Shown here one piece after another: positions 1 through 9,388 of a stretch of DNA of 64,000 nucleotides. The stretch is from CAG-390 sp045644325. Its GTDB lineage: Bacteria > Bacillota > Clostridia > Oscillospirales > CAG-272. The notes below the pieces were generated by a model that saw only the letters and a list, made by a program, of their open reading frames with translations, searched no databases and was not told the DNA's origin. The stretch is from NCBI GenBank assembly GCA_045644325.1, contig JAZRGT010000030.1, forward strand, positions 1 through 64,000, given 5' to 3'. The first letter of the stretch is position 1; each line of letters opens with the position of its first letter. A program made the translations under genes and the position numbers.

Positions 1-2019
1 GCAATGCTCTGTCTCGAGCTCAAAAACGGTCTTGAAGAAAAAATATTCCGCTACACCTTCAGCGTAAATACGCTTTGCGAGGGTGCGTCTACCTTTATCA
101 ACTCTCTCGTTAAGGGCGAGGACGTTGAGGAAGCCACCGAATGCATGAAGGCGATCTACGACAAGCAGCTCTCCGTCTGCCCGAAGTGCGGACGTACGCT
201 TGCGTCTCCCGGAGCGGAATGCCTTAACTGCGCAAGCAAGAAAAAGCTTGTCGCAAAGCTCGGAAAGTATATCGTTCCCGAGTGGAAGAAGCTTATCATA
301 TCCGTCATTCTCTCGATTTCATCGACGGCTCTTGCTCTGCTTCCGCCTCTTCTCACGAAATCATTGGTTGACCAGATCTTACCGAACAATGACGCCGCAA
401 TGCTCGCGCAGGTAGTCATCGCCCTGATATCCCTGCAGATCGTAAGCCACCTCATCAGCGGTACGCGCGGATACGTGCTTCGTCTGGTCGGCGACAGAAT
501 AGTTTCAAATCTTCGTAACGACGTTTACGAAAAGGCGCAATACCTGCCAATGCGATTCTATGACAAGACCTCAACGGGTGCGGTCATCAACCGTATTTCG
601 GGCGACAGCTCGACGATACAGTCCTTTATGCTCCGTATTACGCAGGAAGTTGTCGTTCAGTTCTTTAAGATGGTCGGCGTTGTTGTCGTTATGCTTTGTA
701 TGAACCCGAAGCTGACGCTCCTCTCGCTCGTTCCCGTTCCGCTTGTTGTTATCGGCTCGAGAATCTTCGGTAAGAAGATCCGTCCCTTCTATCTCCGAAT
801 CTGGAGACGATGGACAGCCGTTTCGTCCATACTTACCGATACCATCCCCGGTATCCGTGTCGTAAAGTCCTTTACGAATGAAAAGAACACCACCGAGCGC
901 TTCAAGGAGAAGAACGAGGAATGGTACAAGACCGATACAAATGCGGCGAAGATCCTCAATGCATTCCCCGCGATCGTTGGTACCTTTATCGGTCTCGGCT
1001 CCGTAGTTATCTGGGCGTTCGGAGGCAATATGGTAATCGACGCGCAGATGTCGGGTATTGAAAACGGACTTTCCGTCGGTGTACTTGTTGCGTTCATTTC
1101 CTACGCTTCGATGTTCTACGAGCCCGTAAACTTCTTTGCAAACCTCAATGACTCCTTCCAGCACTTCCTGGCGTCTGCCGAGAGAATTCTTGATATTCTT
1201 GATGCCGAGCCCGAGCACAACTTCGGCGAAGGCAAGAATATGACCGAATTCAAGGGCAAGATCGAGTTCAAGAACGTTAACTTCTCCTTCGACCGTACCA
1301 AGAAGACGCTTAAGAATATCAATCTTCTTATCGAGCCCGGCGACATCGTCGGTATCGTAGGTACGACCGGTTCGGGTAAATCCACGCTTATCAACCTCTT
1401 GCTCCGCTATTACGATCACTACGACGGACAGATCCTTGTTGACGATATCGATATCCGCGATATAGATATGTCGCATTTCCGTTCGCAGATCGGTTTCGTT
1501 CAGCAGGAGCCCCTGATGTTCCACGATACCATCTTCAACAACATCGCGTACGGCTGTCCCGACTGCCCCGTTGAGAAGGTTCTCGAGGCGGCTGACATCG
1601 CAAACGCGCACGAGTTCATCGTTCGTCAGCCTGACGGCTACGACGCAGTTCTCGGTGAGCGCGGCGTCGGACTTTCGGGCGGTGAGAGACAGAGAGTTTC
1701 CATTGCGCGCGCAATGCTGAAGAATCCCTCGATCCTCGTATTCGACGAGGCGACCGCTTCGGTTGACTCCGAGACCGAGCATCTGATCCAGGAGGCTATC
1801 GAACGCCTCATTTCGGGCAGAACCACCATTATGATCGCGCACAGACTTTCCACCTTGTCCAAGGCTAACAAGATCGTTGTTGTAGACAAGGGTGAGATCA
1901 TCGAGTGCGGCTCACCCGACGAGCTTCTTGCTCTCAAGGGCAAGTATTACCGTCTCGTTGAGATCCAGTCGATGTCCGAGAAGGTCAAGGAAGCCAAGAA
2001 GGCTGACAACTTTGAATAA
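1..2019 (+). CDS. ABC exporter, fused permease and ATPase, DUF1854-associated (5' partial)
   Basis: Half-transporter of the type IV exporter class: six-helix membrane domain (roughly residues 90-400 of the visible part) followed by an ATPase domain. Walker A (GTTGSGKST) is near residue 453, the LSGGERQR signature near 557 and Walker B (ILVFDEAT) near 577, so the ATPase looks functional. Ahead of the first helix is a small zinc-ribbon-like CPKCG...CLNC element (residues 59-76) and before that the end of another domain. The frame is open to the window edge, so the true start lies upstream. It is followed after 14 nt by a DUF1854 gene with the stop codon inside that gene's ribosome-binding site. 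ABC exporters of this kind are regularly paired with DUF1854 proteins, in some species near cyanophycin genes; the substrate here is unknown. Confidence 0.9.
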   Translation, partial: AMLCLELKNGLEEKIFRYTFSVNTLCEGASTFINSLVKGEDVEEATECMKAIYDKQLSVCPKCGRTLASPGAECLNCASKKKLVAKLGKYIVPEWKKLIISVILSISSTALALLPPLLTKSLVDQILPNNDAAMLAQVVIALISLQIVSHLISGTRGYVLRLVGDRIVSNLRNDVYEKAQYLPMRFYDKTSTGAVINRISGDSSTIQSFMLRITQEVVVQFFKMVGVVVVMLCMNPKLTLLSLVPVPLVVIGSRIFGKKIRPFYLRIWRRWTAVSSILTDTIPGIRVVKSFTNEKNTTERFKEKNEEWYKTDTNAAKILNAFPAIVGTFIGLGSVVIWAFGGNMVIDAQMSGIENGLSVGVLVAFISYASMFYEPVNFFANLNDSFQHFLASAERILDILDAEPEHNFGEGKNMTEFKGKIEFKNVNFSFDRTKKTLKNINLLIEPGDIVGIVGTTGSGKSTLINLLLRYYDHYDGQILVDDIDIRDIDMSHFRSQIGFVQQEPLMFHDTIFNNIAYGCPDCPVEKVLEAADIANAHEFIVRQPDGYDAVLGERGVGLSGGERQRVSIARAMLKNPSILVFDEATASVDSETEHLIQEAIERLISGRTTIMIAHRLSTLSKANKIVVVDKGEIIECGSPDELLALKGKYYRLVEIQSMSEKVKEAKKADNFE

Positions 2020-2033
2020 GGAGGGACGAGACT

Positions 2034-2519
2034 ATGGCACTTAGATATCTTGACAAGACAGCAAAGATCGAGATGACCGACGTTTATTACGTTCAGCTCA
2101 CTCTCGGCGACGGCACGGTTTACGAAAACGTTGAGCTCCGCCGTCTTTTCCCGATCTCGGATAAGTTCAACTACATTTCGCTTCTCGATAAGGACGAGCA
2201 CGAGATCGCAATGATCAAGTCGCTCGACGATATCACACCCGACAGCGCGGCGGCGATCAAGGCTTGCTTCTACGATTACTACCGCATCCCGAAGATCACT
2301 AAGATCACCGAGTGTGACGATAAGACGGGAATGCTGAAGATGACGGTTGAGACCGACCACGGCCCCGCATCCTTCCGTATCCGCAACCGTCACAGCGATA
2401 TGAAGAACTACCACGGCGACCGCGTTATCATCCGCGACTCGAACGATAACCGTTACGAGATCGAGGATCTTAATAAGCTCGACCGTAAGAGTTGGTTGCT
2501 TGTAGCAAGTTTTCTTTAA
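2034..2519 (+). CDS. DUF1854 family protein, partner of the upstream ABC exporter
   Basis: 161-residue soluble protein with no signal peptide or membrane segment. The family recognition rests on its size, the N-terminal YLD...EMTDVYYVQLTLGDG stretch, the RRLFPISDKFNYISLLD block and its position directly after an ABC exporter. A strong AAGGAGGG ribosome-binding site lies 9 nt before the ATG and overlaps the stop of the upstream gene, so the two are translated together. Function of the family is not established; by association it probably assists or regulates the exporter. A clear terminator follows. Confidence 0.8.
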   Translation: MALRYLDKTAKIEMTDVYYVQLTLGDGTVYENVELRRLFPISDKFNYISLLDKDEHEIAMIKSLDDITPDSAAAIKACFYDYYRIPKITKITECDDKTGMLKMTVETDHGPASFRIRNRHSDMKNYHGDRVIIRDSNDNRYEIEDLNKLDRKSWLLVASFL

Positions 2520-2527
2520 AAATAATA

Positions 2528-2560
2528 ATGGCAGATCATTACGATCTGCCATTTGTTTTT
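2528..2560 (+). terminator. Rho-independent terminator after the DUF1854 gene
   Basis: Ten-base perfect stem ATGGCAGATC / GATCTGCCAT with loop ATTAC, followed by TTGTTTTTTATT. The A-rich left flank means it may also stop transcription arriving on the minus strand from the lipoprotein gene that ends at 2560. Confidence 0.85.
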
Positions 2561-3453
2561 TATTCAAGATTAATTACGCAATTTACAAAGTCATCAATGT
2601 CGATCAATCCATAGTAATCGGTACGACCTTGCGCGGTGGTCACACTGTACTTGGTTGTGTCCATAATACTCATTAAAGCATCATAATACGTTCCAAAGTC
2701 GACTTTGAGATAGCCCTCATCCTTGTTTCCGTTTGCGTGAATTGAATACGCCACTCTTGTAATATAGTATTCGTTATCAAGAATTATACACGGTATCGCA
2801 ACCACTTGATGAGTAACAGCTGAAGTTGAGAGATATACTCTTTCCGCGCTCGATGGATTTAAGTAAATGAATTCTTTTTCAAAGACAACATGAGTGTTTG
2901 TGTTAACGCCATTTTCGAAAACGGGATCATACATTTGAAAATGCTCGATTCTCGGAAGAATTGCTTTTTTGGATGCTATGTCCCTTACAAGCAACGCTTT
3001 GTTGATCTGAAAGGCTACGATGAAATTCTTATCCTCGTGAATGTCTTTGATCTCATCCGCGCTTTCAAATCTTACCCAAGTATATTCATCGGAATTTTCG
3101 TATTCGCAAGGACCGTTTTCTGTGATTCCGTCGTAATATCCGCACACGAAATAGCAATTCGTCGGATCAAAATCAACGAGCAGAGGTTGATGTCCGAATT
3201 TGATTTTATCAATTTTTCCGGAAAGTGACGTGTCAGGCAATTCATAGTTAACGTAAAGCATTTTCAAATAGTCAATCAAGGAATCGATCAATTCGTCAGT
3301 CAGTGTGTCGCTGTCCTCGACCGCAAAGCTCTGCTCATAAATATTATCCACGGAATCGTCGTCGGAAAAGCTTCCGGTGTGCGAAAAGCAACCGCAAAGA
3401 AGAGTCAGATAAACCAATATAATAAATAAACAGCCGAATTTTATTTTACTCAT
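2560..3453 (-). CDS. Hypothetical lipoprotein
   Basis: 297 residues with a lipoprotein signal: basic start, hydrophobic segment and lipobox LLCGC, so the mature protein should be tethered to the outer face of the membrane. No recognised domain; the rest is acidic and beta-rich in appearance with no obvious catalytic motif. GGGAGGAC lies upstream of the ATG. It is the last gene of a minus-strand unit behind the MFS-GH2 fusion and the AIM24-like gene (30-nt gap), so co-transcription is likely but gives no direct clue to its role. Confidence 0.75.
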   Translation of the reverse strand: MSKIKFGCLFIILVYLTLLCGCFSHTGSFSDDDSVDNIYEQSFAVEDSDTLTDELIDSLIDYLKMLYVNYELPDTSLSGKIDKIKFGHQPLLVDFDPTNCYFVCGYYDGITENGPCEYENSDEYTWVRFESADEIKDIHEDKNFIVAFQINKALLVRDIASKKAILPRIEHFQMYDPVFENGVNTNTHVVFEKEFIYLNPSSAERVYLSTSAVTHQVVAIPCIILDNEYYITRVAYSIHANGNKDEGYLKVDFGTYYDALMSIMDTTKYSVTTAQGRTDYYGLIDIDDFVNCVINLE

Positions 3454-3483
3454 TTTGTCCTCCCAAAAAAGTATGGATGCTTT

Positions 3484-4164
3484 TTATTTCGACGACGGCA
3501 TAAAGCCGCTGAGGGTTCTTGCTACCGCGTGGATGGGCATGGTCTGGAGAATGATTTTGCCGGGACCCTTGACTACGGTGTTAAAGATTCCCTCACCGCC
3601 GAAGATGGCGTTCTTGACACTTCCGGTGGTGACGATATCCATCGAGCAAGTCGAGTCCATCGCGACGAGATAACCAGTGTCAACGATCATCGACTGACCT
3701 GCCGCAAGCGTGTATTCGACCGCGTGACCGTCGATCTCTATGAAAGCAATACCCTGACCGCCGATCTTCTGCATAATGAATCCTTCGCCGCCGAAGAAGC
3801 CCGCGCCGAGCTTTTTCTGGAAGTGGAGTGAAAGCTCGATGCCCTCGGTGGATGCGAGAAAAGCGCGCTTCTGAACGATTATTTCACGTCCGGGGTCGAT
3901 ATTGCAAGCGCGGATAGAGCCCGGGAAGCTCGAGGCAAACGCGATAAGTCCCGCCGCGCGCTCGGCTGTGTAACGGTTCATAAAGAAGGATTCACCCGCG
4001 AACATACGCGCAAAAGCTTTGCCGACACCGCCGTTCGAGGTGGTTTCCATCTTCATATTTTCGGTCATCCAGCTCATACTGCCGCGCTCGGTTATCATCG
4101 TTTCGCCCACATCAAGCGTGCAGATAACTACGGGAAGCGAATCACCTTGGATTTCGTATTTCAT
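3484..4164 (-). CDS. AIM24 / TIGR00266 family protein
   Basis: 226-residue soluble protein. The Gly-rich repeated segments (GGVGKAFARMFAGESFFMN, GAGFFGGEGFIMQKIGG, GNA-like NAIFGGEGIF) and the GQSMIVDTGYLVAMD block are typical of the AIM24/TIGR00266 family, a double-stranded beta-helix fold related to tryptophan RNA-binding attenuator-like proteins. The biochemical role of bacterial members is not settled. AAGGAGG precedes the start. It sits 12 nt after the MFS-GH2 gene, so it is translated from the same message. Confidence 0.85.
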   Translation of the reverse strand: MKYEIQGDSLPVVICTLDVGETMITERGSMSWMTENMKMETTSNGGVGKAFARMFAGESFFMNRYTAERAAGLIAFASSFPGSIRACNIDPGREIIVQKRAFLASTEGIELSLHFQKKLGAGFFGGEGFIMQKIGGQGIAFIEIDGHAVEYTLAAGQSMIVDTGYLVAMDSTCSMDIVTTGSVKNAIFGGEGIFNTVVKGPGKIILQTMPIHAVARTLSGFMPSSK

Positions 4165-4176
4165 AATATGTCCTCC

Positions 4177-7155
4177 TTAAAACTGTGAGTTGAATTTGTT
4201 TTGAATTGCTGTCGATATTTCGATCATATCCTCTTTTTTGACCTTAACGATCTGTCTGTCGTAGGTGACGAGACCGTTCGTTTCGTCCTCAACGTCGCTG
4301 ACCTGTGTGTAGACCGTGGCGCAAAGTCCGCGGTCGATCATCGGAATGACTTCGTCGAGGTAGAGGGCTTTAAGTGCCTCGCCGAATTTTTCGGTGTCGG
4401 TAAAGAAGCGGTAGCCGTAGGTGTTGTCGAGATTGAAGGAATGCCCCTCGATCTTGCAGGAGTAGCCACCGAACTCGGAGAGCACGAGCGGGAGATCGGG
4501 GTCGTTTTTGAGATCGAGCTTTTTGAAATAGATGTGCTCGCTTTGGACGTCGCTTTCCTTTTCGGTGAACCAACCCGAGGTCGCATCCCATATACGGGTG
4601 GGATCGAGAGCTTTGAGGCGGCGGTAGTTTTCGTCGGAATCGAACTGTCCCCAACCCTCGTTGAATATCGTGTAGTAGACGACGGAGGGGTGGTTGTAGA
4701 GATGTCGGACGGTCATTTCGCTGTCGGTCTCAAATGTGGTGCGGCGAATGTCGCTCGCCTTGTGGCTGATGCCCCGTCTCAGACCCGCCGTGGGGAGTGC
4801 CGTGTCGATAAGGAAGCTGTATTTGCCGCTGTTGACCATATCCTGAAATACGATCATACCGTATTTGTCGCAATAATAATAGAAGATATCGGGCTCGATC
4901 TTGATGTGCTTGCGGAGCATATTGAAGCCGAGCTCCTTCATTTTGAGAATATCGTAGCGGTAGCCCTCGGGCGTTGCGGGGGTGTAGATGCCGTCGCTGT
5001 AGTAGCCTTGGTCGAGAAGACCGTGGAAGAAGTAAGGCTTTTCGTTGAGGGTGATATAGCTCTTGCCGCCGATCTTTTCGGTACCTACGGTACGGAGCGC
5101 AAAGTAGGATTCGATCTTATCCTCGCCCGATTCAAGGGTGAATTCGTAGAGGTAAGGATCCTCGGGAGTCCAGAGGTGCGGATCATCGACCTTTAATTCA
5201 AATTCATTTCCTTCAAAACGGTATTTTTTGCCGCCGAGGGTAATTATCTTTTCATCCGAGCCGCCCTTGACTTTGAATTTAACCGAATCGAGAGAGGGAG
5301 TCATCTTGATGCGCTTGACGTAATTTTCGGGAACCGCCTCGAGCCAAACCGACTGCCATATTCCGCTGATGGGTGTGTACCACATACCGCCGCGCTTTTT
5401 GGATTGCTTGCCGTATGCGAGGTCGGTGTCGAGGTCGTCGATTACGTCAACCTGAATGGTGTTTTCGCCGTCCGAAAGATAATCGGTAATGTCGAATTCT
5501 ACGGGAAGATATCCGCCCGCGAGGATGTCGAGGTTGTGCTCGCCGATCCTCAGCATAAAAATCTGATCGACTGCGCCGAAGTGGAGAATGACGCGTTTGC
5601 CGCGCATTTTCTCGGGCAGAGTGAATTTCTTGGAGTATTTATAGACCTCGCAATCCTTTTTTTCACGCTCGATGCCCGAAAGTCTTGACTCGGGAGGGAA
5701 GGGTACCTTGATCTTGCCGAGGTTGATCTCCTCTTTGCTTATAAGCTTGAGATCCCACTCGCCGCAAAGCGACATATAGGAGTCGCGCTTCATCTGCGGA
5801 CGGGGATATTCGTCGCTCCAATTGCTCGTTCGATCTTCTTCAAAAGGAGTTTTGAGATTTTTGCAGAGTCGCGGCTTGTTGAAATGCTTCGATACGATGA
5901 GCAGAACGAGTGCGAGAATACCTATCGGGACGAGTGCGCCGAGGAAAATGTTTTCGTTTGGAACGAAGGACTCGGTGCCGTCGTTATTTACGATCTTTTC
6001 CGCATTCGCGAGTATCGACTTACCGATAAAGGGACCGATGACGCCGGGCAGAAGCACTTGCGAGAAGATGCGGATGCCCTGAAGTCTGCCCGCCTTATCC
6101 TCGGGAGTGAGGTCGCGGATCTTCGCGCCGAAGACCGCCATTCCCGAAAGGTAGCCGCACATCATAAGGAGCGAGCCGATGAAGACGGGAAGTTTTGCCT
6201 TGAAGATGAAGAGCAGAACGTATCCCGCACCGAGCCATACGAGAGAGTACGCGGAGGAATATCCGAATCCCTTCTTATCGTAGACCTTGCCCCAGAATGC
6301 CGTTGCGACCGATGCGAGTATGATCGCGGGTGCCATTACGAGAACGTAATCCGCCATTCCGAGCGAGACCTCGTAATATATAATAAGGTAGGGCATAAAT
6401 ATCTGGATCGAGATATTGAAGATAACGAATGCCGCGAGGTAGAAGTAAAACGCGGGATTAGACTTTACCGTCGAGGGCATAAAGCCGTAGAATACGTTTT
6501 TGATATATCCGGTTTCTGACGGCGCGGGGCATTTATCTTCAATCGTGAATATTCCGATGATACCGATTGCTATCGTTGCGATACCGATTATGGCGAAGAT
6601 CAACACCCAGCTTTGTGCAAGGTTGAGGTCAAATGCCATAAATCCGCCGAACACCGCGAGGATGGCGACCAGGGGCATCATCGAGTTGATTCCCTCGGCA
6701 GAGCCGCGGTTGGTCGAGTCGGTAGAATCGGTCAGCCACGCATTATACGCCGCATCGTTTGCCGACGAGCCGAAGAAGGTCATAAGACAGTCGAGGATGA
6801 TCGTCAGCGTGATGCCGATAGCCGCCGCGCTTGCCGCCGCGGGGAAGAGAGCCTCAATCACGTCGAGCCTGAGCAACGCAAAGGCAAAGATCGAAATTCC
6901 CCAAAGAATATAACCGCCGCAAATAAACACCTTTCGCTTGCCGACGCGGTCGGAAAGTGCGCCGATAAAGACGGTGGTCAGCGTTGCCGCCACCGCGCTT
7001 GCCGCAACCATCGCGGAGATGTCCTCCGCCGAGGCGTTAAACATTTTGTAGATAAAGACGTTGAGATACATATTCTCAACGACCCACGCGATCTGTCCCA
7101 TAAGCCCGAAAAGCACGAGCGCGAGCCAGAAGCGTCCTGAAAGCTTGGTTTTCAT
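4177..7155 (-). CDS. Fusion of MFS sugar transporter and GH2 glycoside hydrolase
   Basis: One uninterrupted 992-residue reading frame. Residues 1 to about 430 form a major facilitator with around 12 hydrophobic segments and the loop motif GALSDRVGKRK after helix 2. Residues from about 453 onward match the three-domain GH2 layout: sugar-binding sandwich (beginning near YMSLCGEWDL), immunoglobulin-like sandwich, and TIM barrel. The barrel keeps both catalytic glutamates: acid/base E833 in FNEGWG and nucleophile E894 in SEFGG. The substrate subtype (galactoside, glucuronide, mannoside) cannot be told. If the permease has its usual even number of helices the hydrolase faces the cytoplasm, so imported glycoside would be delivered straight to the enzyme. 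These two functions are normally separate neighbouring genes. First gene of a three-gene unit behind a good promoter at 7185-7213. Confidence 0.9.
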   Translation of the reverse strand: MKTKLSGRFWLALVLFGLMGQIAWVVENMYLNVFIYKMFNASAEDISAMVAASAVAATLTTVFIGALSDRVGKRKVFICGGYILWGISIFAFALLRLDVIEALFPAAASAAAIGITLTIILDCLMTFFGSSANDAAYNAWLTDSTDSTNRGSAEGINSMMPLVAILAVFGGFMAFDLNLAQSWVLIFAIIGIATIAIGIIGIFTIEDKCPAPSETGYIKNVFYGFMPSTVKSNPAFYFYLAAFVIFNISIQIFMPYLIIYYEVSLGMADYVLVMAPAIILASVATAFWGKVYDKKGFGYSSAYSLVWLGAGYVLLFIFKAKLPVFIGSLLMMCGYLSGMAVFGAKIRDLTPEDKAGRLQGIRIFSQVLLPGVIGPFIGKSILANAEKIVNNDGTESFVPNENIFLGALVPIGILALVLLIVSKHFNKPRLCKNLKTPFEEDRTSNWSDEYPRPQMKRDSYMSLCGEWDLKLISKEEINLGKIKVPFPPESRLSGIEREKKDCEVYKYSKKFTLPEKMRGKRVILHFGAVDQIFMLRIGEHNLDILAGGYLPVEFDITDYLSDGENTIQVDVIDDLDTDLAYGKQSKKRGGMWYTPISGIWQSVWLEAVPENYVKRIKMTPSLDSVKFKVKGGSDEKIITLGGKKYRFEGNEFELKVDDPHLWTPEDPYLYEFTLESGEDKIESYFALRTVGTEKIGGKSYITLNEKPYFFHGLLDQGYYSDGIYTPATPEGYRYDILKMKELGFNMLRKHIKIEPDIFYYYCDKYGMIVFQDMVNSGKYSFLIDTALPTAGLRRGISHKASDIRRTTFETDSEMTVRHLYNHPSVVYYTIFNEGWGQFDSDENYRRLKALDPTRIWDATSGWFTEKESDVQSEHIYFKKLDLKNDPDLPLVLSEFGGYSCKIEGHSFNLDNTYGYRFFTDTEKFGEALKALYLDEVIPMIDRGLCATVYTQVSDVEDETNGLVTYDRQIVKVKKEDMIEISTAIQNKFNSQF

Positions 7156-7184
7156 TTGAAAAGCTCCTTATATTTATTGAAATA

Positions 7185-7213
7185 ATTTTATCATAAAGCT
7201 GCGGTTTTGTCAA
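7185..7213 (-). promoter_or_regulatory. Promoter of the MFS-GH2 operon
   Basis: On the minus strand TTGACA (7208-7213), 17-nt spacer, TAAAAT (7185-7190). It stands back to back with the promoter of the isomerase gene, so both units share one 137-bp intergenic region. Confidence 0.75.
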
Positions 7214-7231
7214 TGATGACGCCGAAAAACA

Positions 7232-7260
7232 TTGACAATTAATAATATTAGTGCTATAAT
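7232..7260 (+). promoter_or_regulatory. Promoter of isomerase-ktrB-ktrA unit
   Basis: Perfect sigma-A hexamers: TTGACA (7232-7237), 17-nt spacer, TATAAT (7255-7260). GGAGGATTATATT precedes the ATG at 7293. Confidence 0.85.
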
Positions 7261-7292
7261 TTAAATAATAACTCTATTCGGAGGATTATATT

Positions 7293-8012
7293 ATGGATTA
7301 CGGTATTCAGCTTTACAGCATTCGCGACCTTGCAAAGGCAAATTTTGAGGATGCAGTTGCGGCAGCATCGCGCATCGGTTACGCATCAATAGAATTCGCG
7401 GGCTTCTTCGGAAGAACAGCCGCACAGGTCAACAAGGCTATGGATGATGCGGGCATCCGCATCTGCGGTACTCACAGCGGTTGGGGCGAGCTTGCGAACG
7501 ATTATGAAAACACTCTCCGCTTCCACAAGGAGATCGGAAACAAGCATTACACCATCCCCGGCGCGGATCTTTCCACTCCCGAAAAGCTTCGCGATTTCGT
7601 TGAATTCCTCAACTATATGACACCCAAGCTTGCGGCAGAGGGCATTGAGCTTGCTTATCATAACCATTCGCGCGAGTTTATCGTCAACGATTTCGGTGTA
7701 AGAACTCACGACGTTCTTGCTGCTGAAACCAAGGTAAACTTCGAGATCGACACCTACTGGGCGTTCGTCGGCGGTGAGGATCCCGCTGCGGTTCTTGAAA
7801 AGTACGCGCACAGAATGTCTCTTATCCACCTCAAGGACGGTACTCCCGAGGGCTGTGGAAAGTCGCTCGGTCTCGGTGCGGCACCTCTCGCGGAGGTCGT
7901 TGCAACCGCCAAGAAGCTCGGACTTTATATGATCGTTGAAAGCGAAGGACAGGAGCCCGACGGTCCCGCCGAGATCACTCGCTGCATCGATTGGCTCAAG
8001 ATAAACGGCTGA
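7293..8012 (+). CDS. Sugar phosphate isomerase/epimerase, xylose-isomerase-like TIM barrel
   Basis: 239 residues, the usual size for compact members of this family. Starts MDYGIQLYSIRD, typical for IolE/YcjR-type barrels. Candidate metal ligands are in IEFAGFFG, ELAYHNHSREF, NFEIDTYW and the late IVESEG segment; the HNH and FEIDTYW motifs are the clearest. Likely isomerises or epimerises a sugar or inositol derivative in the cytoplasm; the substrate cannot be inferred. Its stop overlaps the start of the potassium transporter gene as TGATG, a translational-coupling arrangement with an unrelated function. Confidence 0.85.
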   Translation: MDYGIQLYSIRDLAKANFEDAVAAASRIGYASIEFAGFFGRTAAQVNKAMDDAGIRICGTHSGWGELANDYENTLRFHKEIGNKHYTIPGADLSTPEKLRDFVEFLNYMTPKLAAEGIELAYHNHSREFIVNDFGVRTHDVLAAETKVNFEIDTYWAFVGGEDPAAVLEKYAHRMSLIHLKDGTPEGCGKSLGLGAAPLAEVVATAKKLGLYMIVESEGQEPDGPAEITRCIDWLKING

Positions 8013-9376
8013 TGACTTCCACCGTAAATAAAAAACGCCGCAAGCCTCTCGGCACGGCGACGGTTATGGCACTCGGATTTCTCGCTATAATCGCGCTCGG
8101 GACTATTCTTCTGACACTTCCGATATCAAGTGCGGAGGGCAAGCTTACGTCCCCGCTGACCGCGCTTTTCACGGCTGTCAGCGCGACCTGCGTGACGGGA
8201 CTTGTTGTAGTCGAGACGGGACTTTATTGGAGTCTTTTCGGTAAGATCGTCATAATCACGCTCATACAGATCGGAGGTCTCGGATTTATGACGATGGCGG
8301 TTCTGCTTTCGATCATCGTGCGCCGCAGACTTTCTCCGCGCGACCGTGTGCTCGTTGCCGCATCGTACGGTATTACCGATTTCGGCGGGATCAACGTGCT
8401 GGTCAAAAGAATTTTGCTCGGTACGCTCTGTATCGAGGGGGCGGGCGCGCTGTTGCTTTCGATCCGTTTTATTCCCGAATTCGGTTTCCCGAAGGGACTC
8501 GGATACGGCGTGTTCCACTCGATCTCCGCGTTTTGCAACGCGGGTTTCGATATCCTCGGCAATGGAAATTCTATGGGCGCGTATGCGAAGGATCCGCTCG
8601 TCACTATCACCTTGATGCTCTTGGTTCTCCTCGGCGGTATCGGCTTCCCTGTTTGGAACGAATTTATCGGACACAAAAAGCGTCAGAAATTCAGCCCGTA
8701 TACCAAATTCGTGCTTATTTTAAGCGCGATATACGTCGTCGGCGGAGCGTTGGTGGTTGCCCTTCTTGAGTGGAACAATCCGGCGACCATCGGCGAGATG
8801 GGATTTGGCGCGAAGATCCTAAATTCATTCTTCCAATCCGTGACTTGGAGAACTGCGGGATTTACTGCGGTTGACAATGCCGCGCTGAATGAGGGCACGA
8901 AGCTGTTCGGTCTTTTCTGGATGTTCTCGGGCGGTGCATCCGCATCGACCGCGGGCGGCGTAAAGATCGCGACGATCGGTGTAATTATGCTTGCGGCATA
9001 TTCGGTTGCCGTCGGCAAAAGCGAGATCAATTTTATGCGTCGGCGTATTCCCTTTGAGGCTATGATGCGCGCGCTGTCGCTTGTCGTTATTCAGCTTATA
9101 CTGACAGTTGCTGCGACTATTATTTGTACCGTTGCTTGCGGCGGTATGGACGTTGAGGGTATAGATATCCTTTACGAGATCGTTTCAGCGGGCGCAACAG
9201 TAGGGCTTACCGCAGGATTGACACCCTTGCTCCCTCCACCTGCCCTGATCGTTATAATATTTATGATGTATTTCGGACGCGTAGGAATTCTGACCGTTAC
9301 CTTCTCTTTGCTCGGTAAAGCGCTTGGAAGCTCCTCGTCGATCAGCTACCCCGACGCCAATATTTTAATAGGATAG
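8012..9376 (+). CDS. ktrB: KtrB/TrkH-type potassium transporter, pore subunit
   Basis: 454-residue membrane protein with about ten hydrophobic segments and the four pore-loop signatures of the Trk/Ktr/HKT superfamily: SATCVTGLVV, SAFCNAGFDI, WRTAGFTAVD and ATVGLTAGL, each with its filter glycine. Moves K+ (with or without Na+) inward. I chose the ATG at 8012 overlapping the preceding TGA; a TTG at 7991 is possible but has no good ribosome-binding site. Partner RCK subunit follows after 12 nt. Length and a single-RCK partner favour Ktr over Trk. Confidence 0.93.
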   Translation: MTSTVNKKRRKPLGTATVMALGFLAIIALGTILLTLPISSAEGKLTSPLTALFTAVSATCVTGLVVVETGLYWSLFGKIVIITLIQIGGLGFMTMAVLLSIIVRRRLSPRDRVLVAASYGITDFGGINVLVKRILLGTLCIEGAGALLLSIRFIPEFGFPKGLGYGVFHSISAFCNAGFDILGNGNSMGAYAKDPLVTITLMLLVLLGGIGFPVWNEFIGHKKRQKFSPYTKFVLILSAIYVVGGALVVALLEWNNPATIGEMGFGAKILNSFFQSVTWRTAGFTAVDNAALNEGTKLFGLFWMFSGGASASTAGGVKIATIGVIMLAAYSVAVGKSEINFMRRRIPFEAMMRALSLVVIQLILTVAATIICTVACGGMDVEGIDILYEIVSAGATVGLTAGLTPLLPPPALIVIIFMMYFGRVGILTVTFSLLGKALGSSSSISYPDANILIG

Positions 9377-9388
9377 GAAATTTATATA

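Noticed and set aside
571..1842. Long minus-strand open frame (about 423 codons) opposite the ABC exporter
   Set aside because: The plus strand has unmistakable ABC motifs; the reverse frame has no family features, no ribosome-binding site, and is an effect of codon bias.
7991..8011. TTG start giving a slightly longer KtrB protein
   Set aside because: The ATG at 8012 overlaps the preceding stop (TGATG) and matches usual coupling; the TTG has no ribosome-binding site.
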